DNA of 64,000 nucleotides, taken from the NCBI RefSeq assembly GCF_002014965.1, contig NZ_MUXT01000006.1, forward strand, positions 101,726 to 165,725. The letters run 5' to 3'. The stretch is from Moraxella canis (lineage in GTDB: Bacteria; Pseudomonadota; Gammaproteobacteria; Pseudomonadales; Moraxellaceae). Below are positions 8,393-16,847 of the stretch, piece after piece. The notes under the pieces were generated by a model. It was not told the DNA's origin and did no database searches. It worked only from the letters and a program-made list of their open reading frames with translations. How positions within the stretch are numbered: the stretch's first letter is position 1; each line of letters begins with the position of its first letter. A program made the translations under genes and the position numbers.

Positions 8393-8839
8393 ATGGCGAC
8401 TCAAAACACAGTCGAAAAAACTAAAGACAGCTTTTATCAGGTGCTGGTCTCAGCAACGGGTGCAAGCTCAAGCTTTAAAAAAATTGAACGCTTAACTAAG
8501 TGCGGCGTACCATCTGACACCAAAGTGTTAGATGACATCACGGCGACTGATGACCGCAGACAGGTACAAGTACCAGTCGATTACAAAGAAAATTCGGAAG
8601 TTGAATTTGAGTATGTGCTCATTCCTGATGATGCCACCCACCAGCTTTTGCAATCATCTTACGATGGCAATAAAGAGCTGTATGTGCAGCTTAAATTTGT
8701 CGAAGCGCCGACTGAAAGCCGACAGTTTAAAGCAATCATCAGCGATTTAACCACTGATGCCGAAGATACGACCAAAAAAATTCGCAAAAAAGGCAAATTT
8801 TTGATCACTGGCGAAGAAACCAAAGAACTTACTGAGTAA
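8393..8839 (+). CDS. Major tail tube protein
   Basis: A 148-residue protein in the tail tube position between the terminator protein and the assembly chaperones. It is beta-rich, with an immunoglobulin-like spread of strands (VEFEYVLIPDDATHQLLQ; LYVQLKFVEAP) and a C-terminal ITGEE. ATG 8393 has ggag 8-11 nt upstream; the open frame extends back to 8339 only by running through the hairpin. Confidence 0.85.
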   Translation: MATQNTVEKTKDSFYQVLVSATGASSSFKKIERLTKCGVPSDTKVLDDITATDDRRQVQVPVDYKENSEVEFEYVLIPDDATHQLLQSSYDGNKELYVQLKFVEAPTESRQFKAIISDLTTDAEDTTKKIRKKGKFLITGEETKELTE

Positions 8840-8856
8840 CATATTAAAGAGAGAAT

Positions 8857-9186
8857 ATGGGTATGAATAAAAAAGAATTGCTTGCCGCCCTTGGCAATTT
8901 GGGCGCACCAGCGGCTTATGAACTTGAGGGCGTGGGCACGGTATATATTAAAAAGCTGACAATTGCAGAGCAGAGCAAGCTGTCTGATGAGAGCATAGAC
9001 AGTATTAAGACATCGCTAAAAATGGTAGCTTTTTCAGTATGTGATGAGAATGGCAAGCGTATTTTTGGCGAAACAGATATTGGTGAGCTTGGCAAAATGC
9101 ACGCGGATACAATGACTGAGTTAGTTGGAATGATTAATGAAGTTAATGGCTTTGACAAGAAGATTGAAGAGCTAAAAAAGGATTAA
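8857..9186 (+). CDS. Tail assembly chaperone, gpG-like (upstream frame)
   Basis: A 109-residue acidic protein matching the gpG-type chaperone that coats the tape measure during tail assembly (NKKELLAALGNLGAPAAYELEGVGTVYIKKL; middle AEQSKLSDESIDS). Its last codons hold an A AAA AAG slippery heptamer, so part of the ribosomes should shift into the next frame and make a longer G-T fusion. The start is ATG 8857 or ATG 8863; the purine-rich site (aaagagag) is better spaced for 8863. Confidence 0.88.
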   Translation: MGMNKKELLAALGNLGAPAAYELEGVGTVYIKKLTIAEQSKLSDESIDSIKTSLKMVAFSVCDENGKRIFGETDIGELGKMHADTMTELVGMINEVNGFDKKIEELKKD

Positions 9187-9242
9187 TTGTCGATTTGGAC
9201 CGCCGGTTTTTGTTTAAATTGGCGGCTCATCTCGGCAAAACC
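9174..9242 (+). other. Programmed -1 frameshift site with possible pseudoknot
   Basis: The heptamer A AAA AAG lies at 9174-9180 in the gpG reading frame. The -1 frame is open from there through the gpT frame to 9521, giving a fusion of 221 residues. Downstream, ccgcc (9200-9204) can pair with ggcgg (9221-9225), and ggtttt (9205-9210) with aaaacc (9237-9242). Together they could make a pseudoknot, though its loops are atypical and it begins 19 nt after the slip site. Confidence 0.85.
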
Positions 9243-9521
9243 GTCGGTGAGCTTGCGCATTCTATGAGTTTTTCTGAGTTTATGGAATGGCAAGCTTTTG
9301 ACATCATTGATCCAATAGGCGGTTTTCGTCAAGACATCCAAACTGCTTATTGGATGTCTAGGCTGTACGGTGATAAAAACCACAGCATGGTTGACTTTAT
9401 GCCTATAGACCCGAACCCTATGACCGAAGAGCAGCTTGCGGAGCTCAAAAACGCTCAAACTATTGCTGAAGCAAGGGCTGAAGTAATGGAGTTAATTGCA
9501 ATGTTGAATAATAGGGCTTGA
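9195..9521 (+). CDS. Tail assembly chaperone, gpT-like part (made by frameshift)
   Basis: This frame begins only at a TTG with no ribosome site and lies in the -1 frame of gpG. It is best read as the C-terminal part of a G-T fusion joined at 9174-9180. The start (DRRFLFKLAAHLGKTVGEL) and the segment SEFMEWQAFD are typical of gpT/minor-tail-T domains. The fusion chaperone recruits tail tube protein to the tape measure, and the ratio of G to GT matters for tail length control in lambda. Confidence 0.85.
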   Translation: MDRRFLFKLAAHLGKTVGELAHSMSFSEFMEWQAFDIIDPIGGFRQDIQTAYWMSRLYGDKNHSMVDFMPIDPNPMTEEQLAELKNAQTIAEARAEVMELIAMLNNRA

Positions 9522-9547
9522 ATTTTTCATAATGAGTTAAGTACAAT
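9518..9547 (+). promoter_or_regulatory. Putative promoter of secreted-protein cassette
   Basis: TTGAAT (9518-9523), an 18-bp spacer and TACAAT (9542-9547) lie 29 nt before the start of the secreted protein. This would let the gene be expressed in the lysogen apart from the late operon. Confidence 0.5.
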
Positions 9548-9575
9548 AATTTTAACATTGTATCGAGATGACATT

Positions 9576-10436
9576 ATGAAGAAGTTAAATGTACTTAATA
9601 AATTATTGGTCGGATTGATCTGCATGACTTCATTTAATGCAAACGCAGAAAATGTTCACAGTAGTGCAGATATTGATAGTATTGATACCCTGATTGAAGG
9701 TTTGATAGCTTCGTCTCAAGCCGCGCAAGTAAGAACCTCAAACGGCGTTAATAATAATGCTATTATTACGCAGAAAAAGATTGTTAACTTTGCCGATCAA
9801 TCAGCAGATCGAACTAATTTATTATTGGAATTTGACAATACTGATGATAAATTAACACTAATTACTCGATGGAAAAAAGATGCTATATTTCCAAATCCAC
9901 CTAAGTCAGGAGAGTATTCATCACCAATTTATAAATACAGTCAAGACGGAGTTAGCATTAATAGCACCAAAGATTATATTGAAATTAAGGCAAAAAATTA
10001 TGCAACGCTAATCAATGCTTTTCCTTATGATTCAAATGGTTTTGGAGCGAGCATACCGATATTTAGCAATACCGGCTTTATTTATCCGAATATCAAGATG
10101 GACTATTATAGCTATACGGTTAGATTTAGCTTAAGCACGCTACATATTTTGGATAATTTTGGCTGGTCGGGCATAAAAGAAGAAGGCGATAAAGCATCAT
10201 GGTTAGAAGCTAATACTGCAAGCGTCATTGGTTATCGCATTGGTCAAGGTGAGTTAAAGCCTATCTTACATGATAGCACCTACTATGACTACAAAGAGTT
10301 GCTTGATGCCGATGTATTCACCATCTATGCTAAAGCTGGCGCAGGCGAAGCTAAACTTGCAACTGCTGCTATTTATGTCGATAAGCCACAAGGTCTTGTA
10401 AGGGCTTATCGTCGCCACGCATTCCCCTCAAAATAA
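9576..10436 (+). CDS. Secreted protein of unknown function (moron candidate)
   Basis: A 286-residue protein with a clear signal peptide (MKKLNVLNKLLVGLICMTSF, cleavage near NANA|EN). The mature part is rich in Asn, Asp and Tyr and has no motif I recognise. Its A+T content is visibly higher than that of the tail genes around it. It sits between the tail chaperone and the tape measure, where lambda has no gene, with its own promoter upstream and a hairpin downstream. This suggests a lysogenic-conversion gene acting in the periplasm or outside the cell. ATG 9576 is chosen over TTG 9558 because it begins the signal peptide. Confidence 0.75.
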   Translation: MKKLNVLNKLLVGLICMTSFNANAENVHSSADIDSIDTLIEGLIASSQAAQVRTSNGVNNNAIITQKKIVNFADQSADRTNLLLEFDNTDDKLTLITRWKKDAIFPNPPKSGEYSSPIYKYSQDGVSINSTKDYIEIKAKNYATLINAFPYDSNGFGASIPIFSNTGFIYPNIKMDYYSYTVRFSLSTLHILDNFGWSGIKEEGDKASWLEANTASVIGYRIGQGELKPILHDSTYYDYKELLDADVFTIYAKAGAGEAKLATAAIYVDKPQGLVRAYRRHAFPSK

Positions 10437-10451
10437 TATCAACTTAAATAA

Positions 10452-10485
10452 AAACCCTTATCACTTGTTGGTAAGGGTTTTTTTA
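10452..10485 (+). terminator. Terminator-like hairpin before the tape measure gene
   Basis: An ~11-bp stem (aaccctta... / ...taagggtt) is followed by a run of seven T. It ends the secreted-protein cassette and precedes the tape measure start by 11 nt. Confidence 0.75.
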
Positions 10486-10496
10486 TGGGCTAAGAG

Positions 10497-13400
10497 ATGA
10501 GTACTGTATCAAAATTACAAATTGTGCTTGAAGCAACGACGACAGCGTTTGATCGCGGCATGAAACAAGCCTCTGATAATCTTAACGCTTTTGCAAAAAA
10601 GAATGAAGAGATACATAACAGGCTTGACAGATTTAGCCGAAAATATGAAAAGGCATTAGGTACATTTCGCGCAGTTGGCGCCGCAAGCGCGGCAGGTTTG
10701 GTCGCCATCGGTGCCGGCATCAAATCCACAACTGATGAAGCGATGAAGTTTGAATCAGCCCTTGCAGAAGTTAAAAAAGTCGTGGATTTTGACACGCCCG
10801 ATGGCTTGGTGAATATGCGACGCGAGCTGGAAAACTTATCAACTCAAGTACCAATCGCTTTCGATGGACTTGCCAAAATTGCCGCGGCGGCAGGTCAATC
10901 GGGTATTGCTGCTGATGAAATTGTCAAATTTACTGAAGCAGCGGCCAAGATGGGCACCGCATTTGACATTACTGCTGAAGAAGCTGGTCAGGCCATGGCA
11001 GAGATGCGCACAGCATTTAAGATGTCGCAGACAGAAGTCGAAACCTTAGCTGATAAAATTAACTATCTGGGCAATAATTCACCAAATGCGGCTGCAAATA
11101 TCATGCAGGTTGTCCAAACCATCGGTCCTTTGGGTGAGATTGCTGGTGTGTCATCTGATCAAATCGCAGCCATGGCAGCCAGCCTAACAGGCGTTAAGCC
11201 TGATGTGGCGGCCACTGGTCTAAAGAATATGATGATTCAGCTAACCAAGGGCGACAGTCTCGCCAAGTCTGCCAAAAATGCTTTTACCGACCTTGGGTTG
11301 TCTTATACAGATGTTGCCAAGGGTATGCAGACAGACAGTGTGGGCACGATTAACAAAGTTCTTGAAGCTATTAAAAAACTGCCTGCAGAAGCTCAAACAG
11401 CGAGCATTAACGCTATATTTGGTGCTGAAGCACTGCCCGTGGTATCGCAGCTTGTCACAGGCACCGAGACGCTGACTGGGCATTTGCAAGCGATGGGTGA
11501 TGCTACCAAATATGCAGGATCTATGAATGCGGAAGCGGCAAACATCAATGCCACAGCAGCCGCACAGATGGAAATGTTTAAGAATGCCACACAGAACGCC
11601 AAAGCGGCGATCGGTGATGCGTTTTTACCTGCTTTAGCTGGCATCGTTGAAAAATTAACACCGGCGATCAATAGCATCAAGGAGTTTGCACAGGAAAATC
11701 CGAAGTTGATTTCAACCATCACCGCAGTAACAGGTGTCATACTTGGCTTGGGGGTGGCAATCGGTGCCATCGGCTTGGCGGTGCCAGTGGTAACCGCGGC
11801 ATTTGGTGGGCTTGCTGCTGTTAGCGGTCTGGTGGGCGCAGCCTTGGGCGCTGTTACTTTGCCAATGCTTGCCATTGGTGTTGCTATCGCTGGCGTCATT
11901 GCGGCAGGTGTAGCGCTTTATAAAAATTGGGAAACCGTCAAAGCTAAAGCGGCTGAGATTTTTAATAATCTGCCTGCACCGATTAAGACAGCGATTGATA
12001 ATATCAAAAGCTATTTTAGCGGTATGATGGCGACGCTTGAAGTGGTATTAGATGCTGCCAAGGCATTCTGGCATGGCTTTTCGACGATACCTTTGGCAGC
12101 GTTTGAAGTTATCAAAGCATCTGTCAGTTTTGGCATGAGTGCGATTGGTGCAATCATCAAAGCAGCACTGAGCGGATTTGCCACCGCTTTTAATTTAGGA
12201 TTTGGTCTGATCAAAACCACAGTCAGCACAGTGTTCAATGTCATCAAAGCGCTGATTCGTGGCGACATGGAGGGAGTGAAAGCCGCGATTGGGAATGGTG
12301 CTAAAGCAGCAGTCAATATTTTCAAGCAATTTGGGCGCGATGTACTGGCTACATTCAAGACTCTAGGTACCAGCTTGACGCAAGCTGGTCGTGATGCTGT
12401 ACAAGGCCTAATCAACGGTATAAACGAAAAAATTGGCGCTGCTGTCGCTAAAGCAAAAGACTTGGCAAGCAATGTGAAAAATGCCATCACTAAGTTTTTG
12501 GACATCCGGTCGCCATCGCGTGTAATGAAGCAGCTCGGCGAGTGGGCAGCGGAAGGGTTTGCGATTGGTATTGCTAATAAAGCACCGCTTGTGGCCAAGC
12601 AAGCCAAAGATCTGGCAAAGCAAGCAAAAGACGCTGTCATCAATGAAGTTGCAGCGCTTAAGCGCGATATTGCGCTATTTAATAATGACAATCCTCTGTT
12701 TGCCTTTGGCTATGATAAAGGTGTTGGTAAATATCATAGTGAGGATACAAGTCAGCTTGAACAACTGATTGCGCAAAAATATCAGCTTGAGCGCAATCAA
12801 GCAGTGCTTGATGAAATTGATCGTATTCATCAGTCGGTTGTTACGTCTCAGATGAGTCAGCTTGAAATTTTGGATTGGGAGATTACCAACACCAAAAAAT
12901 ATCAAGATGTCAGTCGGGAGGTCTTGGATGATTTGCGCGAGCGCTTAAAAATACAGATCGATGTCAATGCTGCTATGGATGTGGGGAAAATCAGAGACGA
13001 AACTCTCATGATTGGTAAAAACGAAATTGAACAGTTGCAACACAAGCTTGCAACGGCTAAAGATTATCGTGACATCAGCCAAAACATCAAAGACATGTAT
13101 GTCGAACAGTCGCGCGCCAAAATTTTCGTAACCAAGCAATCAGCGGTCCAGCTTGAGCTTGAAAAAAAGCTGTTCATGCTAAGAAATGCTAATAATCCAC
13201 TTGCTGAAGCGCAATGGTCATTATCACAAAGTGGGCTTACATCCGAGCAGCAACAAGCAATTTTATCCATTGAGGCTCAAAGTCAGCTTGTTGATAAGTT
13301 TAGCAAACTGCAGGAAGATCTAAAAGCTGGAACGGTCTTTACCATGCCAACTTTCGGTAATTCCAGCGGTCTGCAGGGTGTAAGTGATGCATTGATAGCT

Positions 13401-14117
13401 GGTATTAACAGTGCTGCAGAGATGGACAAGCAATATCAAGAACAGCTCCAGATCATCAGTGATGCACGTCAAGCGCAGCTAGATATCAATGCCGATTACG
13501 ATCAGCAGGAGCGTGATTTGCTTGCGGCGCACTTGGCAGCAAAGCGTGAGCTAACCATTCTTTCTGCCGAGCACATCACAAGCGGCCTATCTTCTGCTGC
13601 CAAGTCTATGTTTGGCGAACAGTCTAAAGCATATCGAGCTTTATTTGCACTTGAACAAAGTGTGGCGATTGCAAGAAGTGGCGTAGCAATCCAACAAGCG
13701 ATTGCCTTAGCATCAGCCAACCCTTTTCCAATGAATTTAGCTGCAATGGGAACAGTGGTGGCTCAGACGGCGAGCATTATCGCGCGGATTAAATCTTTCA
13801 AAAATCCTGTCGTTGGTCAAGCCCACGACGGTATCCCCAGCGTACCGCGCGAAGGCACTTGGATTCTTGACAAGGGCGAGCGTGTGGTCAAGCCACGAGA
13901 TAACGACCGCTTGACCAAGTTTTTGGATAACCCAAATCGCTTTATGCGTGGCGAGTCCAAAGTCATCATCAATAACTATAGCGGTGAGCCTGCCACGGCA
14001 ACACAAGATCAAAACGGCGATCTGATCGTCACCATCGGCAAGATGGTCGGTGATGCCATTGATTATAAGCTTGCCGAGCGTGATGCTAAATCACACCGCC
14101 AAGGCTGGGGGTACTAA
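10497..14117 (+). CDS. Tail tape measure protein
   Basis: A 1206-residue tape measure, the longest gene after gpJ, lying after the chaperones as expected. It sets tail length and helps DNA passage through the inner membrane. The N-terminal 350 residues hold a TP901-type tape measure core (KFESALAEVKKVVDFDTP; PIAFDGLAKIAAAAGQSGI). A hydrophobic block (about 400-480, many Gly/Ala/Val) is a likely membrane-active region. The C-terminal part is coiled-coil rich and ends with GIPSVPREGTWILDKGERVV, a common tape measure tail motif. The stop overlaps the next start (TAATG). Confidence 0.96.
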   Translation: MSTVSKLQIVLEATTTAFDRGMKQASDNLNAFAKKNEEIHNRLDRFSRKYEKALGTFRAVGAASAAGLVAIGAGIKSTTDEAMKFESALAEVKKVVDFDTPDGLVNMRRELENLSTQVPIAFDGLAKIAAAAGQSGIAADEIVKFTEAAAKMGTAFDITAEEAGQAMAEMRTAFKMSQTEVETLADKINYLGNNSPNAAANIMQVVQTIGPLGEIAGVSSDQIAAMAASLTGVKPDVAATGLKNMMIQLTKGDSLAKSAKNAFTDLGLSYTDVAKGMQTDSVGTINKVLEAIKKLPAEAQTASINAIFGAEALPVVSQLVTGTETLTGHLQAMGDATKYAGSMNAEAANINATAAAQMEMFKNATQNAKAAIGDAFLPALAGIVEKLTPAINSIKEFAQENPKLISTITAVTGVILGLGVAIGAIGLAVPVVTAAFGGLAAVSGLVGAALGAVTLPMLAIGVAIAGVIAAGVALYKNWETVKAKAAEIFNNLPAPIKTAIDNIKSYFSGMMATLEVVLDAAKAFWHGFSTIPLAAFEVIKASVSFGMSAIGAIIKAALSGFATAFNLGFGLIKTTVSTVFNVIKALIRGDMEGVKAAIGNGAKAAVNIFKQFGRDVLATFKTLGTSLTQAGRDAVQGLINGINEKIGAAVAKAKDLASNVKNAITKFLDIRSPSRVMKQLGEWAAEGFAIGIANKAPLVAKQAKDLAKQAKDAVINEVAALKRDIALFNNDNPLFAFGYDKGVGKYHSEDTSQLEQLIAQKYQLERNQAVLDEIDRIHQSVVTSQMSQLEILDWEITNTKKYQDVSREVLDDLRERLKIQIDVNAAMDVGKIRDETLMIGKNEIEQLQHKLATAKDYRDISQNIKDMYVEQSRAKIFVTKQSAVQLELEKKLFMLRNANNPLAEAQWSLSQSGLTSEQQQAILSIEAQSQLVDKFSKLQEDLKAGTVFTMPTFGNSSGLQGVSDALIAGINSAAEMDKQYQEQLQIISDARQAQLDINADYDQQERDLLAAHLAAKRELTILSAEHITSGLSSAAKSMFGEQSKAYRALFALEQSVAIARSGVAIQQAIALASANPFPMNLAAMGTVVAQTASIIARIKSFKNPVVGQAHDGIPSVPREGTWILDKGERVVKPRDNDRLTKFLDNPNRFMRGESKVIINNYSGEPATATQDQNGDLIVTIGKMVGDAIDYKLAERDAKSHRQGWGY

Positions 14118-14446
14118 TGCAGACCTTTGATTATAAGCTCAACATGGGTGCGTCGGTCGAGACCACCCAAACCGTGCTAAAAAACCAGTACAATGATGGC
14201 TATGTACAGCGTGTCAGCGTCGGTATCAATAATCGCCGTGAGTCTTGGTCAGGTACCAAGACGGGTGATTATCAGACGGTGATCAAGCCGATCATGGAGT
14301 TTATTGATGCACACAAAGGCGCTAAGCCCTTTTACTGGGTCAATCCCTTTGGTGTCAAAAATAAATACATTTGTGAGGGCTATAGCATTAGCCAACGCAA
14401 AGGCAGCTTTTGGCAGATCAGCTTAAAGCTTGAACAAGTGTTTTAA
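14117..14446 (+). CDS. Minor tail protein, gpM-like
   Basis: A 109-residue tail-tip protein following the tape measure, as gpM does in lambda. The pattern (NQYNDGYVQRV near the start; PFYWVNPFG, then YICEGY and W-ISLKLEQVF at the end) fits the phage minor tail M family. Its start overlaps the stop of the tape measure gene. Confidence 0.88.
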   Translation: MQTFDYKLNMGASVETTQTVLKNQYNDGYVQRVSVGINNRRESWSGTKTGDYQTVIKPIMEFIDAHKGAKPFYWVNPFGVKNKYICEGYSISQRKGSFWQISLKLEQVF

Positions 14447-14483
14447 TTTTAACTCGACGACATCCATGTCGTTTACATCAACC

Positions 14484-14510
14484 AAGCCCTTGACAACCAA
14501 GGGCTTTTTT
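14484..14510 (+). terminator. Terminator-like hairpin after gpM
   Basis: A perfect 9-bp stem (aagcccttg / caagggctt) is followed by six T. A second hairpin (acgacat / atgtcgt) lies just upstream at 14457-14472. The next start is 15 nt after the T-run. Confidence 0.75.
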
Positions 14511-14525
14511 ATATTGGAGGCAGTT

Positions 14526-14918
14526 ATGAGTGATGTAACCACTATCGAAACCGACGGCGAAAGCGTGCAAGTACAGCTAATGAGCCGTGAAGAAGCCAAT
14601 CTAATCAGCAATTTCATCTCTCAAGTTGGGGTATGGATGGCAAATCATGGCGAGAAAGCAAATCATATCGAAATCGTTTACTACCCAGAAGACGACGGCT
14701 TTGAAGTCACGAACAACGAAGAAAACAACGGCTTACTACGTCGTAACCGCGTCAGCGTGTTCCGTGGTGAGCTCATCGCCTGGGCATCACAGCAAACTCA
14801 ACAGCTCAAAGGTTGGGATGGCTTGCGCAAAATCACCGCATTTGCTGTCGTATATCGCGATGGTGAATTTGGTGTACTGTGCAAGACCGCCGATACACAA
14901 ATGACCGAGACCGTATAA
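14526..14918 (+). CDS. Unknown phage protein between gpM and gpL
   Basis: A 130-residue, soluble-looking, acidic protein that I do not recognise. It has alternating hydrophobic strands (HIEIVYYPEDDGFEV; ITAFAVVYRDGEFGVLC) and an N-terminal helix (SREEANLISNFISQVGVWM). In lambda, M and L are adjacent, so this is an added gene. It has a strong GGAGG site 7-11 nt before ATG 14526 and a hairpin upstream, but no promoter that I can see, so it is probably expressed with the late genes. It could be a tail accessory protein or a late host-control protein. Confidence 0.7.
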   Translation: MSDVTTIETDGESVQVQLMSREEANLISNFISQVGVWMANHGEKANHIEIVYYPEDDGFEVTNNEENNGLLRRNRVSVFRGELIAWASQQTQQLKGWDGLRKITAFAVVYRDGEFGVLCKTADTQMTETV

Positions 14919-14927
14919 GGAACAGTG

Positions 14928-15596
14928 ATGGCGTTAAGTGCAGATATCCAAAAACAATCCGTTGAAGGCTTGGTGATGCTCTACTGCCTTGACGCCCGTC
15001 GTCAAGGTGGCGATGTGTACTATTTTCACAATCACGATAGCAATGTCATCACCTTCAAGGGTAAAGACTACGCACCAACAGCGGTGCAATCGATCGGACT
15101 TGAGACACGTGGCGATGGTAAAGCGAGTACGCCGACCCTGGTGTTTGATAATAAGCTTGGTCAACATTGGGGAGGTATGCATGCTTTAACACTGCAGCGT
15201 GGTGATTTTGTTGGGGCGGTGCTCACCGTTTATACCACCCTTGCCAAGTATCTAATGAGCCCAAATCCAGAGTACAAAAAGCAAATTTGGTATGTGGAGC
15301 AAAAGAAGCGAGCCAACAGCCAAATTGTAGAGTTTGAGCTATCAAACCCTGTGGACTTCGGTCAATCCCAAATCCCCGTGCGGATGATTGGCCATCATTG
15401 CCACTGGGCGATGACAGGCGGTTATCGCGGTGAGTGCTGTGGCTATACAGGCACGGCGATGTACACAATCAATAATGAGCCAACGGACAATCCAGCACTG
15501 GATCGATGCAATGGATGGTTTGACGGCTGTGAAATCCGCCACGGCAAAGGCAATTCCTTACCATTTGGTGGCTATCCTGCAGCGGGGTTAATCTGA
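14928..15596 (+). CDS. Minor tail protein, gpL-like (Fe-S type)
   Basis: A 222-residue tail-tip protein. It begins with the typical gpL start (ALSADIQKQS-EGLVMLYCLDA). The C-terminal quarter carries the conserved Cys residues of this family (HHCHW, GECCGY, DRCNGWFDGC); in lambda gpL they bind a 4Fe-4S cluster. The gene follows a 9-nt gap with aagga upstream. ATG 14928 is chosen over GTG 14925. Confidence 0.92.
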   Translation: MALSADIQKQSVEGLVMLYCLDARRQGGDVYYFHNHDSNVITFKGKDYAPTAVQSIGLETRGDGKASTPTLVFDNKLGQHWGGMHALTLQRGDFVGAVLTVYTTLAKYLMSPNPEYKKQIWYVEQKKRANSQIVEFELSNPVDFGQSQIPVRMIGHHCHWAMTGGYRGECCGYTGTAMYTINNEPTDNPALDRCNGWFDGCEIRHGKGNSLPFGGYPAAGLI

Positions 15597-15602
15597 TTGG
15601 TT

Positions 15603-15631
15603 TTGCCAAGTTGATTTATTCATGTTAGAAT
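15603..15631 (+). promoter_or_regulatory. Putative promoter of the TPR/HEPN cassette
   Basis: TTGCCA (15603-15608), a 17-bp spacer and TAGAAT (15626-15631): each hexamer has one mismatch from consensus. It begins just 6 nt after the gpL stop and ends 25 nt before the next start, so the cassette can be transcribed in the lysogen. Confidence 0.6.
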
Positions 15632-15656
15632 AAAGAGCCGACCAATATAGAGATAT

Positions 15657-16448
15657 ATGATGAGTATTCAGCCAAAAACACGTACACTACAAGCTTTGGA
15701 GTATATTCAGGGTTATTGCGGCCCAACCAATCCTGAGCACTTAATGTATATTTCTTGGCTGAGGGATGCTGAAAAACTTTTATCGTCTGATAGATATGCA
15801 GCATACACACTGCAAGGCTTTGCCCATTTGTTAATGGGTAATATTGACGCAGCGCTTGAATCAATGCAATCAGCTTATCAAATAAAAAGTGATGGTGATG
15901 CAACACAAAACTACATCAACACTTTGCATAAGGCTGGTTGCTTTTTGCAAAGTAACGAAATTTCACTACAAAGCCTACATCGCAATCCCTATTTGACTGG
16001 TGTTGTTCCGATGGTGATATATAATTCGATAAATTTGCTAGATGGAGACCCTATCATACAAGCTGTTGACTTATATCAAGGTAGCGAAGCAAGAGACTAC
16101 CTACTTGACAATAGTCGCTTGGCATTAGAGGAGATTGAATTTAGAATCTCTTTATTGGATCGGCTTGGTATCGGCAAAGAAGCGTTCATTAAAACCATGC
16201 AGTTATTGCAGCGTTTTTTATCCAAACACTATGCAGGCTATAATGAGTTTATTGTAGCTGGCGAAGAAACAGAATTTGAGGATGTTTTGCGGATTCGCAT
16301 GTTTTTATCTGGTGTAAATATTGATGACGCCCTTGATTTGAATGATCTATTTATCGATGAACTGGTTGAAAGTGACACGCTGGAATACGATGAATATAAA
16401 AAAATACTGGTCAGTTTTATCCCTGTGCAACAAGGAGCAGGGGTATGA
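15657..16448 (+). CDS. Helical-repeat (TPR-like) protein paired with a HEPN protein
   Basis: A 263-residue protein, all-helical in appearance. Residues ~48-110 have the TPR spacing of small and large residues (AAYTLQGFAHLLMGNIDAAL, then a second repeat around YINTLHKAG). It has no catalytic motif that I recognise. Its stop overlaps the start of a HEPN gene (ATGA), so the two are coupled, and both lie in one promoter-to-hairpin cassette inside the tail operon. It may be an antitoxin, sensor or partner of the HEPN protein; that is inference. ATG 15657 or ATG 15660 may be used. Confidence 0.72.
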   Translation: MMSIQPKTRTLQALEYIQGYCGPTNPEHLMYISWLRDAEKLLSSDRYAAYTLQGFAHLLMGNIDAALESMQSAYQIKSDGDATQNYINTLHKAGCFLQSNEISLQSLHRNPYLTGVVPMVIYNSINLLDGDPIIQAVDLYQGSEARDYLLDNSRLALEEIEFRISLLDRLGIGKEAFIKTMQLLQRFLSKHYAGYNEFIVAGEETEFEDVLRIRMFLSGVNIDDALDLNDLFIDELVESDTLEYDEYKKILVSFIPVQQGAGV

Positions 16449-16831
16449 GTATTTGTGTTGATGACTTCTGCAGCTTTATCAATGCTGCTTTTGCCAATAT
16501 GGATGAAAATTCATCAGAAATTATTCATCGTAGCTATATTAATCGTAGTTACTATGCTATTTTTCATAATCTAAGATTGGCCATGAATAATGCAGGAATT
16601 GCTACCGATAAATTCAAAACTGGCTCACATCAAAACCTGTTCTACAGCTTGGATGAGTTGGCAAAAAATGATAAAAATCTACGCAAAATTGCCATCAAAT
16701 ACCGTAACTTTTTGACATTAAGGCACAAAGCGGATTATGCATTGGATGATGATATTGAGTGGCATGATGTTAAGCAGGTTCAAAAATATCTTGATGATTT
16801 GCCAAGTATGATAGCTACACACATTAAATAA
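16445..16831 (+). CDS. HEPN-domain protein, putative RNase toxin
   Basis: A 128-residue single-domain protein that fits the UPF0332-type HEPN pattern: RSYINRSYYAIFHNLRLAM at 29-47, then GSHQNLFYSLDEL, then YRNFLTLRHKADYAL. The last holds R-x6-H, the HEPN RNase motif, with the ADY ending typical of the family. HEPN RNases serve in toxin-antitoxin, abortive infection and CRISPR systems. Usually a nucleotidyltransferase (MNT) is the partner; here it is a TPR-like protein. It starts by a 4-nt overlap with the upstream gene and is followed by a terminator-like hairpin. Confidence 0.78.
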   Translation: MSICVDDFCSFINAAFANMDENSSEIIHRSYINRSYYAIFHNLRLAMNNAGIATDKFKTGSHQNLFYSLDELAKNDKNLRKIAIKYRNFLTLRHKADYALDDDIEWHDVKQVQKYLDDLPSMIATHIK

Positions 16832-16847
16832 ATCTATTTCTAAAACA

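Noticed and set aside
9195..9521. gpT frame as an independent gene from TTG 9195
   Set aside because: No ribosome site and a perfect slippery heptamer upstream in the gpG frame; frameshift fusion explains it better.
12011..12691. Minus-strand frame of 226 codons inside the tape measure gene
   Set aside because: Ala/Ser/Leu-rich mirror of an Ala/Lys-rich gene; no start signals.
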